NCBI GenBank assembly: GCA_028343855.1
Contig: JAOLZN010000009.1
Location: forward strand, 1-52,252
Direction of reading: 5' to 3'
DNA length: 52,252 nt
Source: Candidatus Nitrosopumilus sp.
Lineage (GTDB): Archaea; Thermoproteota; Nitrososphaeria; Nitrososphaerales; Nitrosopumilaceae
Shown: piece by piece, positions 1-7,228 of the stretch
How the letters are laid out: every line of letters begins with the position of its first letter
Numbering within the stretch: the stretch's first letter is position 1
Translations under genes and position numbers: made by a program
Notes under the pieces: model-generated
Told to the model about the DNA's origin: nothing
What the model saw: the letters and a program-made list of their open reading frames with translations, nothing else
The model's database searches: none

Positions 1-424
1 ATTCGCTACCATAAGCTGCTGTTGCAATTAGACAACCACCGCCATTACCAGATTTAACACTAGTGGTTTCTTTAGCAGATTCAGTTGATGCATTTTTAGA
101 AAAAGTTGAAACATCTGTCCATTCCTTCAAAGTATAATCATTAATATGATTTGCAATTAACATTGTACCCTCAACAAAATCATAATCATTATGGTAAATT
201 GTAAATTCACCAGAAGTTGTTTCACCCAATACTGTTGCAATGTCACCATTACTTACAGAAATTGTAACCTTACCAGGAGAATCAATAAAAATTGTTAATG
301 GCTTTCCAGGAGTAGGAATTTCATAAACATCTTTATCTAAAAATACGAGTACAACACCAAAAGCATTTGAAGATGAACCAATCATTACAAAAATTGCAAG
401 TACAATAATGATTACAACTTTCAA
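1..424 (-). CDS. Secreted CLIATAAYGS-box protein, C-terminal part beyond the window
   Basis: Reading the minus strand from a TTG at 422-424 gives an uninterrupted frame of 141 codons that runs off the left edge. The first ~22 residues (KVVIIIVLAIFVMIGSSSNA) form a signal peptide or anchor. A beta-rich segment with the look of an Ig-like extracellular domain follows (VLVFLDKDVYEIPTPGKP, GKVTISVSNGD), then a Ser/Thr/Lys linker. At the edge comes GGGCLIATAAYGSE, the Cys-containing box that in many thaumarchaeal surface proteins precedes a C-terminal membrane segment. The TTG overlaps the TGA of the acetyltransferase gene by two bases, so the two are probably cotranscribed. The later in-frame ATG would destroy the signal peptide. 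Function is unknown; a cell-surface protein is the inference. Confidence 0.7.
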   Translation of the reverse strand, partial: MKVVIIIVLAIFVMIGSSSNAFGVVLVFLDKDVYEIPTPGKPLTIFIDSPGKVTISVSNGDIATVLGETTSGEFTIYHNDYDFVEGTMLIANHINDYTLKEWTDVSTFSKNASTESAKETTSVKSGNGGGCLIATAAYGSE

Positions 425-918
425 TCTAATTCAATCGCCATTAAGTATGCAGATTCACCATCACGGTAATATGCATTTAGTTCCTGCCTAATTACAAATC
501 CTAGTTTTTCATAAAGACGAACAGCATCAGTGTTACTACATCTAACTTCCAAGTAAAATTCATCACAATTCCTAGTTTTTACACCAGTTACAGATTCTTC
601 AACAAGTGCCTTACCAATTCCTTTTTTTCTATATTCATCAAGAACAGCAATTGATACTACATGTCCTTTTTTTACAAAACCTAATTTTTTAAAATTTGAA
701 AATCCAAATTCAGTTTTACACATTTCATATCCAACAATTTTTCCATCAATTTCTGCAACCAAAAATGCTTCAGGTAATTCCTGCAATAATGACTCATAGA
801 AATAATCTGAATAATGTTCAGGTAAGGTTTTAAGATTAATTTCCATGACTGAAATTAGATCGCTTGGAGCTGCTCTGCGTATGCTACAGTCACCCAATTG
901 TCTCAAAATTACTTGCAT
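421..918 (-). CDS. GNAT N-acetyltransferase, RimI-like
   Basis: A 165-residue single GNAT domain. Motif A, which binds the acetyl-CoA pyrophosphate, is visible as EYRKKGIGKALVEE (R97-K98-K99-G100-I101-G102) after the beta strand HVVSIAVLDE. Motif B follows as NTDAVRLYEKLGF (N129-F141). This arrangement matches RimI/ribosomal-protein-alanine and archaeal Ard1-type N-terminal acetyltransferases, which acetylate protein N-termini. The exact substrate cannot be read from sequence. The ATG at 918 has an A/T-rich TATA-like stretch (about 940-952) some 28 bp upstream, consistent with a leaderless or near-leaderless mRNA. It is followed at once by the secreted-protein gene with a 3-base overlap. Confidence 0.85.
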   Translation of the reverse strand: MQVILRQLGDCSIRRAAPSDLISVMEINLKTLPEHYSDYFYESLLQELPEAFLVAEIDGKIVGYEMCKTEFGFSNFKKLGFVKKGHVVSIAVLDEYRKKGIGKALVEESVTGVKTRNCDEFYLEVRCSNTDAVRLYEKLGFVIRQELNAYYRDGESAYLMAIELD

Positions 919-992
919 GATTATATCATTAAACTATCAATATTTAATTTTAAACAAAAAGATCATTAATGGAATAAGAAATTATTAGATAG

Positions 993-2099
993 ATGGAAGA
1001 GGATTCTCAAGAAGGCATTATTTCATTAGTTAATTCAATTTTTAATGTAGGTGAATTTGCAAAAACAGAATTTACATTAGAATTTAAAATTGAGGATTTA
1101 GAATTTAAGACAAAATTTGAGGATTTAGCAAGAGCATTAGAAAATATGAGTTATGTTTGTAAATTAGTAAAAAAGGATGATGGGATTTACATTGAAGTTC
1201 AAAAATTTACAATAAAAAAATCTAGAAGATGGTTAAATGCAACTTGGACACCAAGATTGTTGTTTGCAATTGTAATTTCATTTGTAATGATTGATGGATA
1301 TTATAGAACGTCTGGAACGAATGCCATTATTGAAATTGGAGATCCTTTTCAAATGGCAATTGTATATACACTTGCCCTATTAGGAATTTTAGGAACACAT
1401 GAGCTTGGACATATCATTGCAGCAAAAGCACATAGACTAAAAACAAGTTGGCCTTACTTCATTCCAGGTTTACCAGTTGTTGGAATTCCAACATTTGGTG
1501 CATTCATTCAGTCAAAAGGATTAACAATTAATCGTAGTATTTTATTTGATGTAGCAATTGCAGGACCAATTGCAGGACTTGTAATAACAATAATAGTTTC
1601 ACTTTATGGTGCATATACTGCACCAATTCTAGATCAAGGAATAGCTGAGGGATTGTTTGCAGAACAAATACTAGTAGAATGGGAACAAGGAGAACCATTA
1701 CTAATGACTGCTAGTTTAGCAGTGTTTGGTAAAGGAGGACCAGGTCATGAAGTAATAATGACACCAGTGATGTTTGCAGCATGGATTGGATTTTTGATTA
1801 CGTTTTTGAATTTACTTCCAGCATGGCAACTTGATGGGGGTCATATGGCTAGAACACTTTTGGGTCAAAAAATTCACAGATATGCAACTTATGGAAGCAT
1901 GTTAGTTCTTGTTTTACTAAATTATTGGCTCATGGCAATCTTAATTTTAGTAATGTCAACCAAAAATCCAAGCGCAACTCCACTTGATGATATCTCCCCT
2001 CTTACAAGAAATAGAAAATTAGCATATATTGGAATTATAGCATTAGCAATTTTGTGTGCTCCATTACCATCAGGATTACTTTCAGGGATTTTACCTTAG
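993..2099 (+). CDS. Site-2 protease family (M50) intramembrane metalloprotease
   Basis: 368 residues. About 85 N-terminal residues form a soluble charged region, followed by several hydrophobic segments. The zinc-binding HExxH is THELGH (H136, E137, H140) inside a transmembrane segment. The third ligand motif is NLLPAWQLDGGH with D281. Both are diagnostic of S2P/M50 intramembrane proteases, which cleave membrane-bound substrates such as anti-sigma or regulatory factors and signal-peptide remnants. The substrate is unknown. It resembles the EGY1/archaeal S2P group, where a hydrophilic N-terminal domain precedes the HELGH helix. The 3' end overlaps the convergent LarA-fold gene by 9 bases. Confidence 0.9.
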   Translation: MEEDSQEGIISLVNSIFNVGEFAKTEFTLEFKIEDLEFKTKFEDLARALENMSYVCKLVKKDDGIYIEVQKFTIKKSRRWLNATWTPRLLFAIVISFVMIDGYYRTSGTNAIIEIGDPFQMAIVYTLALLGILGTHELGHIIAAKAHRLKTSWPYFIPGLPVVGIPTFGAFIQSKGLTINRSILFDVAIAGPIAGLVITIIVSLYGAYTAPILDQGIAEGLFAEQILVEWEQGEPLLMTASLAVFGKGGPGHEVIMTPVMFAAWIGFLITFLNLLPAWQLDGGHMARTLLGQKIHRYATYGSMLVLVLLNYWLMAILILVMSTKNPSATPLDDISPLTRNRKLAYIGIIALAILCAPLPSGLLSGILP

Positions 2100-3173
2100 A
2101 AAAAGTCTTGCACCATCAGTCACAACTGCAATTTTTTGTCTAACGCCTTGTGTTTTTAAAATATAATCCATAGAATATTTTATTCCAGGTAATGAAATCA
2201 TATCAAGTTTTTTTGCATAAAATTCAGGTAAAATAGATACCAAACCAATTTGAAAATTCTTTTGTATTTCTGAAAGAAATAGTAAATCCTCCATACCGTT
2301 AACATATTTTGTAGGATTACGTAATTGTTCTAAAGTTAATCTATCTTCAATATATTGTTGAATTGCATCTGAACCTAAACCACTTTTACATTCAGCAATT
2401 AAAATTGCAAGACCATCTTTTTTGATAGCGTTTGAACAATTCCACAGTGAAGATAAAGAATTTCCTAAAGTATCATTACTTGCATCCTTACCAGTACTCA
2501 ATATCATAGTTTTATGTTCACCAATATCCTTAATTGAATTTGATTCCAAAATTTTAGTTGTAGAAAGGGTTTGAGAAGGATGGCCAATTGTGAAATTAAG
2601 TATTCCTTCAGAATTTGCAATTATTTCAATTGCTTGAATTTCAAAATTATCAGCAAATTTTTTGGCTTCAGTTAAGCTTTCAGGGTACTGGCCAGGAGTT
2701 GGAAGGTTACCTTGTCTTTTTGCATATGCTGAAAGCATAGATTCGTCACCAAATTTTTTGATAAGACGGGTTGCAACAGTTTCATAACCAAATAAACCAT
2801 CAAATCCCATTTCTGCCATAAATACAAGATTGGAATTTGAAATATCTACATCATCAAATTCATTGATTGAGCTACCTTCAGGTAATCCAGATTTAACTAA
2901 ATTGAGGATTTTTTTCTCAGCTAATATTTTTGGAAAAGGTTTTGATTTTTGTTCACATAATGTGAATAATGATGAGATAATTTTTAGAATAGATTTAGAA
3001 TTATGTAGTACTACTAATTCCATAGGCTTGGATAAATCAAGAGTACTGAGTTTTTCAGTAATAGCAGAATCATCCATGATTTTACCATCAGAATCAATTT
3101 TTTGCTCTAAATTTTCAGCCTTTATATCCAAAACTACGTCAGTTATCCCATAATTCAACCAAATTTCAGGCAT
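2091..3173 (-). CDS. LarA-fold (DUF2088, lactate-racemase-like) protein, probably degenerate
   Basis: 360 residues from the ATG at 3173. A TTG six codons earlier (3191) is possible but would lie inside the AT-rich promoter shared with pyrE. The N-terminus (LNYGITDVVLDIKAENLEQ) looks like the YG..v.l.i..enl start of LarA/DUF2088 proteins. The C-terminal half has MILSTGKDASNDTLGNSLSS followed by KDGLAILIAECKSGLG, matching the LarA C-domain pattern (sagG.p.d..l.q...a, gG.iil.aEc..GlG). The D-H-x-x-R-type and His-rich motifs that hold the nickel-pincer cofactor in lactate racemase are not visible; LHNSKS stands about where the first should be. So it has the fold but probably not lactate racemase chemistry. 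Identification rests on motif memory and is moderate. Confidence 0.55.
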   Translation of the reverse strand: MPEIWLNYGITDVVLDIKAENLEQKIDSDGKIMDDSAITEKLSTLDLSKPMELVVLHNSKSILKIISSLFTLCEQKSKPFPKILAEKKILNLVKSGLPEGSSINEFDDVDISNSNLVFMAEMGFDGLFGYETVATRLIKKFGDESMLSAYAKRQGNLPTPGQYPESLTEAKKFADNFEIQAIEIIANSEGILNFTIGHPSQTLSTTKILESNSIKDIGEHKTMILSTGKDASNDTLGNSLSSLWNCSNAIKKDGLAILIAECKSGLGSDAIQQYIEDRLTLEQLRNPTKYVNGMEDLLFLSEIQKNFQIGLVSILPEFYAKKLDMISLPGIKYSMDYILKTQGVRQKIAVVTDGARLFLR

Positions 3174-3194
3174 AATAGATACTAAATACAAACC

Positions 3195-3203
3195 AAAATA
3201 AAT
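3195..3203. promoter_or_regulatory. AT-rich element between divergent LarA-like gene and pyrE
   Basis: The sequence AAAATAAAT (reverse ATTTATTTT) lies 25 bp from the pyrE ATG at 3224 and 26 bp from the LarA-like ATG at 3173. This is the spacing expected for an archaeal TATA box of a leaderless transcript in both directions. It is not a perfect consensus, so the assignment is tentative, but it supports choosing the two ATG starts over the upstream GTG and TTG. Confidence 0.35.
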
Positions 3204-3223
3204 CCAATGTAGTGAATATTGAC

Positions 3224-3829
3224 ATGGAGTTTGTGAAAGAATTTGTGACCTTTTTACATCAAAAAGGGATAATAAAATTTGGAGATTTTACACTAGCCAG
3301 TGGAAAAAGTAGTTCATATTATGTGGATTTAAGATTGGTACCAAGTTATCCTCATGAATTTAGGATGATGGTAAAATATCTAGAAAATCAAATTACTGAA
3401 GATATTGGATTAGAAAATTTTGAGAGTATTGTTTCAGTTCCAACAGGAGGATTAGTAATTGCATCAGCATTAGCAATTGAAACAGTGAAACCATTAATCT
3501 ATGTCAGAAGCAAACCAAAGGATTATGGAACTTCAAAATCAGTAGAAGGAAAAATTCACGATGGAATGAAAGTTGTAATGATAGATGATGTAGCAACCAC
3601 AGGTGGTTCAGTTGTAAATGCAATAAAATCACTTACTGATGTTAACGTACCAGTAAAAGATGCATATGTAATTGTTGATAGAATGGAAGGTGCAACAGAA
3701 GCTTTTGCAGAACTAGGAGTGAAGATGCATGCGATTCTAAACATACTACAAATTACAGAAATATTATACGAGCAAAAAATGATTGATGCTAGAATTTTAG
3801 ATAAAGTAAAAAATCAAATTAGTAAATAA
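3224..3829 (+). CDS. pyrE: Orotate phosphoribosyltransferase
   Basis: 201 residues from the ATG at 3224 (an in-frame GTG at 3212 would add four residues). The enzyme converts orotate plus PRPP to OMP, the penultimate step of UMP synthesis. The PRPP-binding signature is VMIDDVATTGGS (D121-D122, T125-T126-G127-G128). The N-terminal FGDFTLASGKSSSYYVDLR is the OPRT substrate loop and hood region. Length is normal for archaeal OPRT. It is transcribed divergently from the LarA-like gene, and the next feature downstream is a tRNA on the other strand. No other pyr gene is adjacent. Confidence 0.95.
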   Translation: MEFVKEFVTFLHQKGIIKFGDFTLASGKSSSYYVDLRLVPSYPHEFRMMVKYLENQITEDIGLENFESIVSVPTGGLVIASALAIETVKPLIYVRSKPKDYGTSKSVEGKIHDGMKVVMIDDVATTGGSVVNAIKSLTDVNVPVKDAYVIVDRMEGATEAFAELGVKMHAILNILQITEILYEQKMIDARILDKVKNQISK

Positions 3830-3942
3830 ATTTGGGCAGCTCAGACAAATGCCTTCCAATCATCAATTTCAGATATAACTCTGATTCTTCATTGCAGCCA
3901 GTAATTTTTGTATTCACTCATTTTAAAACTAATTGAAAATAA

Positions 3943-4016
3943 TGGGCCCGAAGGGCTTCGATCCCTTGGCTCACCGGTTATGAGCCGGTTACTCTACCAA
4001 GCTGAGTTACGGGCCC
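3943..4016 (-). tRNA. tRNA with CAT anticodon (tRNA-Ile2 or elongator tRNA-Met)
   Basis: A complete cloverleaf on the minus strand: acceptor GGGCCCG/CGGGCCC with discriminator A, anticodon stem ACCGG/CCGGT, loop CTCATAA, and T stem AAGGG/CCCTT. The anticodon CAT is the complement of 3980-3982. The G1-C72 pair and the absence of three consecutive G-C pairs (GGG/CCC) in the anticodon stem argue against an initiator. The GGGCCCG acceptor resembles tRNA-Ile2 genes whose C34 is modified to read AUA, but elongator Met cannot be excluded. The T loop is ATCGAAG, with A instead of T at position 54. CCA is not encoded. Confidence 0.85.
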
Positions 4017-4057
4017 TAAAATCATAAAAATTTTTTGAGGTATAAAATGTTATGAGA

Positions 4058-4690
4058 TTAACAATATTCGTCATAACAACTGTCAAGTAACAAGTTTTGT
4101 GCTGAAACAGATTTTTCAGCAATTTCAACAAGATTACTTGTATCAGCATTTGATTTCTCTAAAATATTTCTCCAAGATGCTGTATGTCTAATATCAGCTT
4201 CAGTGTGGAGTTTGAAATATTCAGTTGCCTTATCACTTGTTATTTGATAGAATTCAGATAATCCATCTAATTTTGTTTGACTAATTTTTGGAATTTCTTT
4301 TTCAAATGCATACATTGCACATGCACCACCATCAAAAGTATCCATTAATTTACCCAAATCAGATACAGCTTTGTTAGTTTTATCTAATCCAGAATATGTG
4401 ATGAGTTCATCTTCTGAAATACCAAGTTCACCTGCAAAACTAATCCAAGGTTTAATGTGATCAGATTCCTCTTGCTGGTTTTCAGTCAATTCGGTAATAA
4501 CAGAGTTAGGTGCTTGTTGAATAATTGGTGTCATAAATTCAGGAACTGCTTTTACAAGTTGAAAATATTCTTTTGAATATCCAGCTAAAGATTCCTGAGT
4601 TAATTTTCCATCAGACCACATTTCATAAAATGGGTGTTTTAGTAAGCTTCTTTCTTCAATTATTTCATCAATTCTTTGAATTAGGTTCAT
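4058..4690 (-). CDS. CADD-family haem-oxygenase-like di-metal protein (putative self-sacrificing pABA synthase)
   Basis: 210 residues, all-helical TenA/PqqC/CADD fold. The last helix carries LHTEADIRHTASW, i.e. H162-x3-D166-x2-H169. E130 lies in AMYAFEKEIP, and E70, E74/E75 and H78 lie in TENQQEESDHIKPW. These match the ligand order and spacing I recall for Chlamydia CADD (E81, H88, E142, H174, D178, H181). K140 falls at the position of the reactive CADD lysine (K152), and tyrosines Y22, Y38 and Y42 are available. CADD-type proteins make para-aminobenzoate for folate/pterin cofactors from one of their own tyrosines with a dinuclear metal centre and O2. Homologues occur in nitrifiers. Family assignment is fairly secure; activity is inference. 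The gene stands alone between two tRNAs. Confidence 0.75.
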   Translation of the reverse strand: MNLIQRIDEIIEERSLLKHPFYEMWSDGKLTQESLAGYSKEYFQLVKAVPEFMTPIIQQAPNSVITELTENQQEESDHIKPWISFAGELGISEDELITYSGLDKTNKAVSDLGKLMDTFDGGACAMYAFEKEIPKISQTKLDGLSEFYQITSDKATEYFKLHTEADIRHTASWRNILEKSNADTSNLVEIAEKSVSAQNLLLDSCYDEYC

Positions 4691-4770
4691 AATTCATTCT
4701 AAATCTGCCAATACAAAAATCTTTGTTGTGTACCAAAAGATTTTATGATCAAAAATAGAAATTTTCGTGG

Positions 4771-4849
4771 GTTCCAGTGGTGTAGTCCGGTCAAGCATAC
4801 TGCCCTTTCAAGGCAGTGATCCCGGGTTCAAATCCCGGCTGGAGCACCA
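4771..4849 (+). tRNA. tRNA-Glu (TTC), CCA encoded
   Basis: Acceptor GTTCCAG/CTGGAGC with discriminator A and an encoded CCA at 4847-4849. The anticodon stem is CTGCC/GGCAG with loop CTTTCAA, so the anticodon is TTC at 4807-4809. The T arm is the canonical CCGGG-TTCAAAT-CCCGG. It lies 40 bp upstream of the prenyl diphosphate synthase start. Confidence 0.95.
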
Positions 4850-4889
4850 AGATTTAATTACTAATAACGAAGGCTTTTGATCAATTATC

Positions 4890-5741
4890 TTGGACAGGAA
4901 AAATATCGAAATTAATCCTCTACTTGAAACATATGGGGAATATATCCAAAAAATCGATCAAGCATTAGACAAAGAATTATCATTGTATTCAGAATCAGAA
5001 TTTATCGAGCCTCTAAAATACTCATTAGAAGGTGGAAAAAGAATTAGACCAATTATTTTGAGTTTAGCTGCTGAGAGTATTGGCAAGATTGATGAAAATG
5101 TATTATCAGCTTCTTGTGCTGTGGAATTTTTACACATGGAGTCAATAATACACGATGACATCATAGATGATGAAACTATGAGGAGACAAAAGGATCCATT
5201 TCATGTCAAATATGGATATAATACAAGTGTTCTAACCGGAGATTTTGTTTTAGGATTAATTCTTGCAATATCATCCAGATTAGATAATGCTAGAATTACA
5301 AAAGATTTGGCCACAACTGCAATGTTAATGAGTGAAGGAGAAATGATTGAAGGTAGATTAGAAGATAGTGGAGATATTACATTTGATGATTATCTAAAAG
5401 TTATAGAATACAAAACTGCAACTGCGTTCGAAGTTGCAGCTAGAACTGGAGGAATAATTGCAGGCGGAACAGAAGAACAGGTGGAAGCATTAACAGGGTA
5501 TGGAAGAAACCTTGGAATCGCATATCAAATTAGAGATGATTTACTAGATTGGAAAAATGAAGAGAAATTATTTAATTTACTAATTAAGAAAAGTGTAGAT
5601 CCTAGAGACGGATTTAACAAAATGGAAGAATTGTTAAAAGAGTATTCTGAAAAAGCAAGAGCATTTTTAAGAAAAATACCAGACAATGATGCAAAAATAA
5701 ATTTAGAAGAATTAATTAAATTTACTTCGTTTAAGGCATAA
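4890..5741 (+). CDS. Polyprenyl (geranylgeranyl) diphosphate synthase
   Basis: 283 residues from a TTG at 4890. A trans-prenyltransferase that condenses isopentenyl diphosphate with allylic primers to make the C20 (or longer) chains of archaeal lipids. The first Asp-rich motif is HDDIIDDETMRR (D89-D90-x2-D93), the second is QIRDDLLDW (D216-D217-x2-D220), and the substrate lysine/arginine region GGKRIRP is at 48-54. The C-terminus is somewhat shorter than typical ~320-residue GGPP synthases. Product length cannot be fixed by eye: the residue five before the first DDxxD is E84 rather than the aromatic common in GGPP synthases. Its end overlaps the convergent nuoN by 11 bases. Confidence 0.88.
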   Translation: MDRKNIEINPLLETYGEYIQKIDQALDKELSLYSESEFIEPLKYSLEGGKRIRPIILSLAAESIGKIDENVLSASCAVEFLHMESIIHDDIIDDETMRRQKDPFHVKYGYNTSVLTGDFVLGLILAISSRLDNARITKDLATTAMLMSEGEMIEGRLEDSGDITFDDYLKVIEYKTATAFEVAARTGGIIAGGTEEQVEALTGYGRNLGIAYQIRDDLLDWKNEEKLFNLLIKKSVDPRDGFNKMEELLKEYSEKARAFLRKIPDNDAKINLEELIKFTSFKA

Positions 5742-7215
5742 TACCCAAATTAAATACTGGAGTTGCAAGTTCTACAAATTTAATTAATGGTTCTGGATAA
5801 ACACCAAATCCTACTAAGAAAATTGTTGAGAATATCATAACTGCCATAACAGATTTTGGTTCAATTACTCTCTTTTCATTTTCACCTTCAAAGTACATCT
5901 TTCTAGTTAACCAACCATAGTAAGCAAGAGATAATGCACTGTTAAGAACACCTGCAATTGCAAGCCATGGAGCCCACCACAATGCAGTGCCTGCATCTAG
6001 TGCACTTCCAAATAACATCAATTTACTCCAAAATCCAGATAATGGCGGAATACCAGCTAATGCAAACAATGCAATTACCAAACCAAGTGCAGTTACAGGC
6101 ATTCGTCTTCCAAGTCCCTTTAGTTTATCAATATGGGTAACTGCAAGAGTAGTAACAATTCCTGCAATTGCAATAAATGCAGCACCTTTCATTACAGCAT
6201 GATTCATTATTTGATACAAAGAACCTTGTAAACCAAGAGAACTGTGTGGAGCAACAGCAAGTCCAATCAAGATGTAACCTGCATGAGCAATACTAGAATA
6301 AGCTAACATTCGGGAAATGTTCTTTTGCATGATTGCTGCAACATTACCAATAGTCATTGTCATTACTGCAATTATACCAAGAGCTAAAGTCCAATCAAGA
6401 TGTAAAACTACCATTCCTAAAACTACAATTCTTATCGTTGCAGCAAATCCAGCTTTTTTGGTTGCTGCTGCAAGAAGAGCAGTGATTGGTGCAGGAGCAC
6501 CTTCATAAGTATCAGGAAGCCATTGATGGAATGGAACAAGTCCCATCTTAAATCCAAATCCTGCAACAAACAATCCAACAGACAATAACGCAAGTGGAAG
6601 CATTGATGGGTCAAGTGTTGAATAACCTTGGATAACTTCTCCAATATTTGTAGAACCAGTTAATCCGTATGAAAGTGAAATTCCATAAACAATAATTGCG
6701 GAAGATAATGCACCAAACAAGAAATATTTCAAAGCTGCTTCATTTGAGCTTGGATTCTTTTTCATAAATCCAACTAAAATGTAAGTTGGAATACTCATAA
6801 GCTCCCATGCAACAAATAACATTACAAGGTCAGTTGAGTATGCAACAAGAACCATACCAATGGTTGCAAGTAAAATTAGAGAATAGTAAACTGCAGGAGA
6901 ATTATGTTTTCTCATATAATTAAAAGAGCCAACAGTAGTGAACAAAGCAACTACCAACATAGCTATTGCAAAGAATCCACCAAATGCATCATCAACTAAC
7001 ACATCTTCAGAGAATAATGCAGATGCAGAAATATTATCTTCAATGAATTGATATCCAACATATCCCATGGATACAATTATTGCAGAAAATGCAATTATTG
7101 CATAAAATGAATTAGAACCCTGTTCTTTTCTTGCAATACTAATGATCGGAAGGAGAATACCAACAGTACCCAATATTGCCATTATTACAAGAGGAGTTGA
7201 AGTAATTTCTAACAT
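5731..7215 (-). CDS. nuoN: Complex I subunit N (antiporter-like)
   Basis: 494 residues, polytopic throughout, the last gene of the nuo operon. It carries the antiporter-family signature KMGLVPFHQWLPDTYEGAP followed by LLAAATKKAGFAATIR, typical of NuoN (ND2). A Lys-containing broken-helix region further on (SSIAHAGYILIG) is shared with Mrp antiporters. It is one of three proton-pumping membrane subunits. It starts 13 bases after nuoL and its 3' end overlaps the convergent prenyl synthase gene by 11 bases, leaving no room for a separate terminator. Confidence 0.95.
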   Translation of the reverse strand: MLEITSTPLVIMAILGTVGILLPIISIARKEQGSNSFYAIIAFSAIIVSMGYVGYQFIEDNISASALFSEDVLVDDAFGGFFAIAMLVVALFTTVGSFNYMRKHNSPAVYYSLILLATIGMVLVAYSTDLVMLFVAWELMSIPTYILVGFMKKNPSSNEAALKYFLFGALSSAIIVYGISLSYGLTGSTNIGEVIQGYSTLDPSMLPLALLSVGLFVAGFGFKMGLVPFHQWLPDTYEGAPAPITALLAAATKKAGFAATIRIVVLGMVVLHLDWTLALGIIAVMTMTIGNVAAIMQKNISRMLAYSSIAHAGYILIGLAVAPHSSLGLQGSLYQIMNHAVMKGAAFIAIAGIVTTLAVTHIDKLKGLGRRMPVTALGLVIALFALAGIPPLSGFWSKLMLFGSALDAGTALWWAPWLAIAGVLNSALSLAYYGWLTRKMYFEGENEKRVIEPKSVMAVMIFSTIFLVGFGVYPEPLIKFVELATPVFNLGIMP

Positions 7216-7228
7216 GTCATCAAATCTC

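Noticed and set aside
3819-3917. Minus-strand 32-residue frame from a GTG (product like NTKITGCNEESELYLKL...) between pyrE and the tRNA
   Set aside because: It is short, begins with a GTG, overlaps the end of pyrE and shows no recognisable domain. The composition is faintly protein-like, so it is noted but not called.
5987-6202. Several 60-100 codon frames opposite nuo genes
   Set aside because: They lie fully inside nuoN, nuoL, nuoH or nuoD on the other strand and encode low-complexity products; the real genes on the minus strand have full family motifs.
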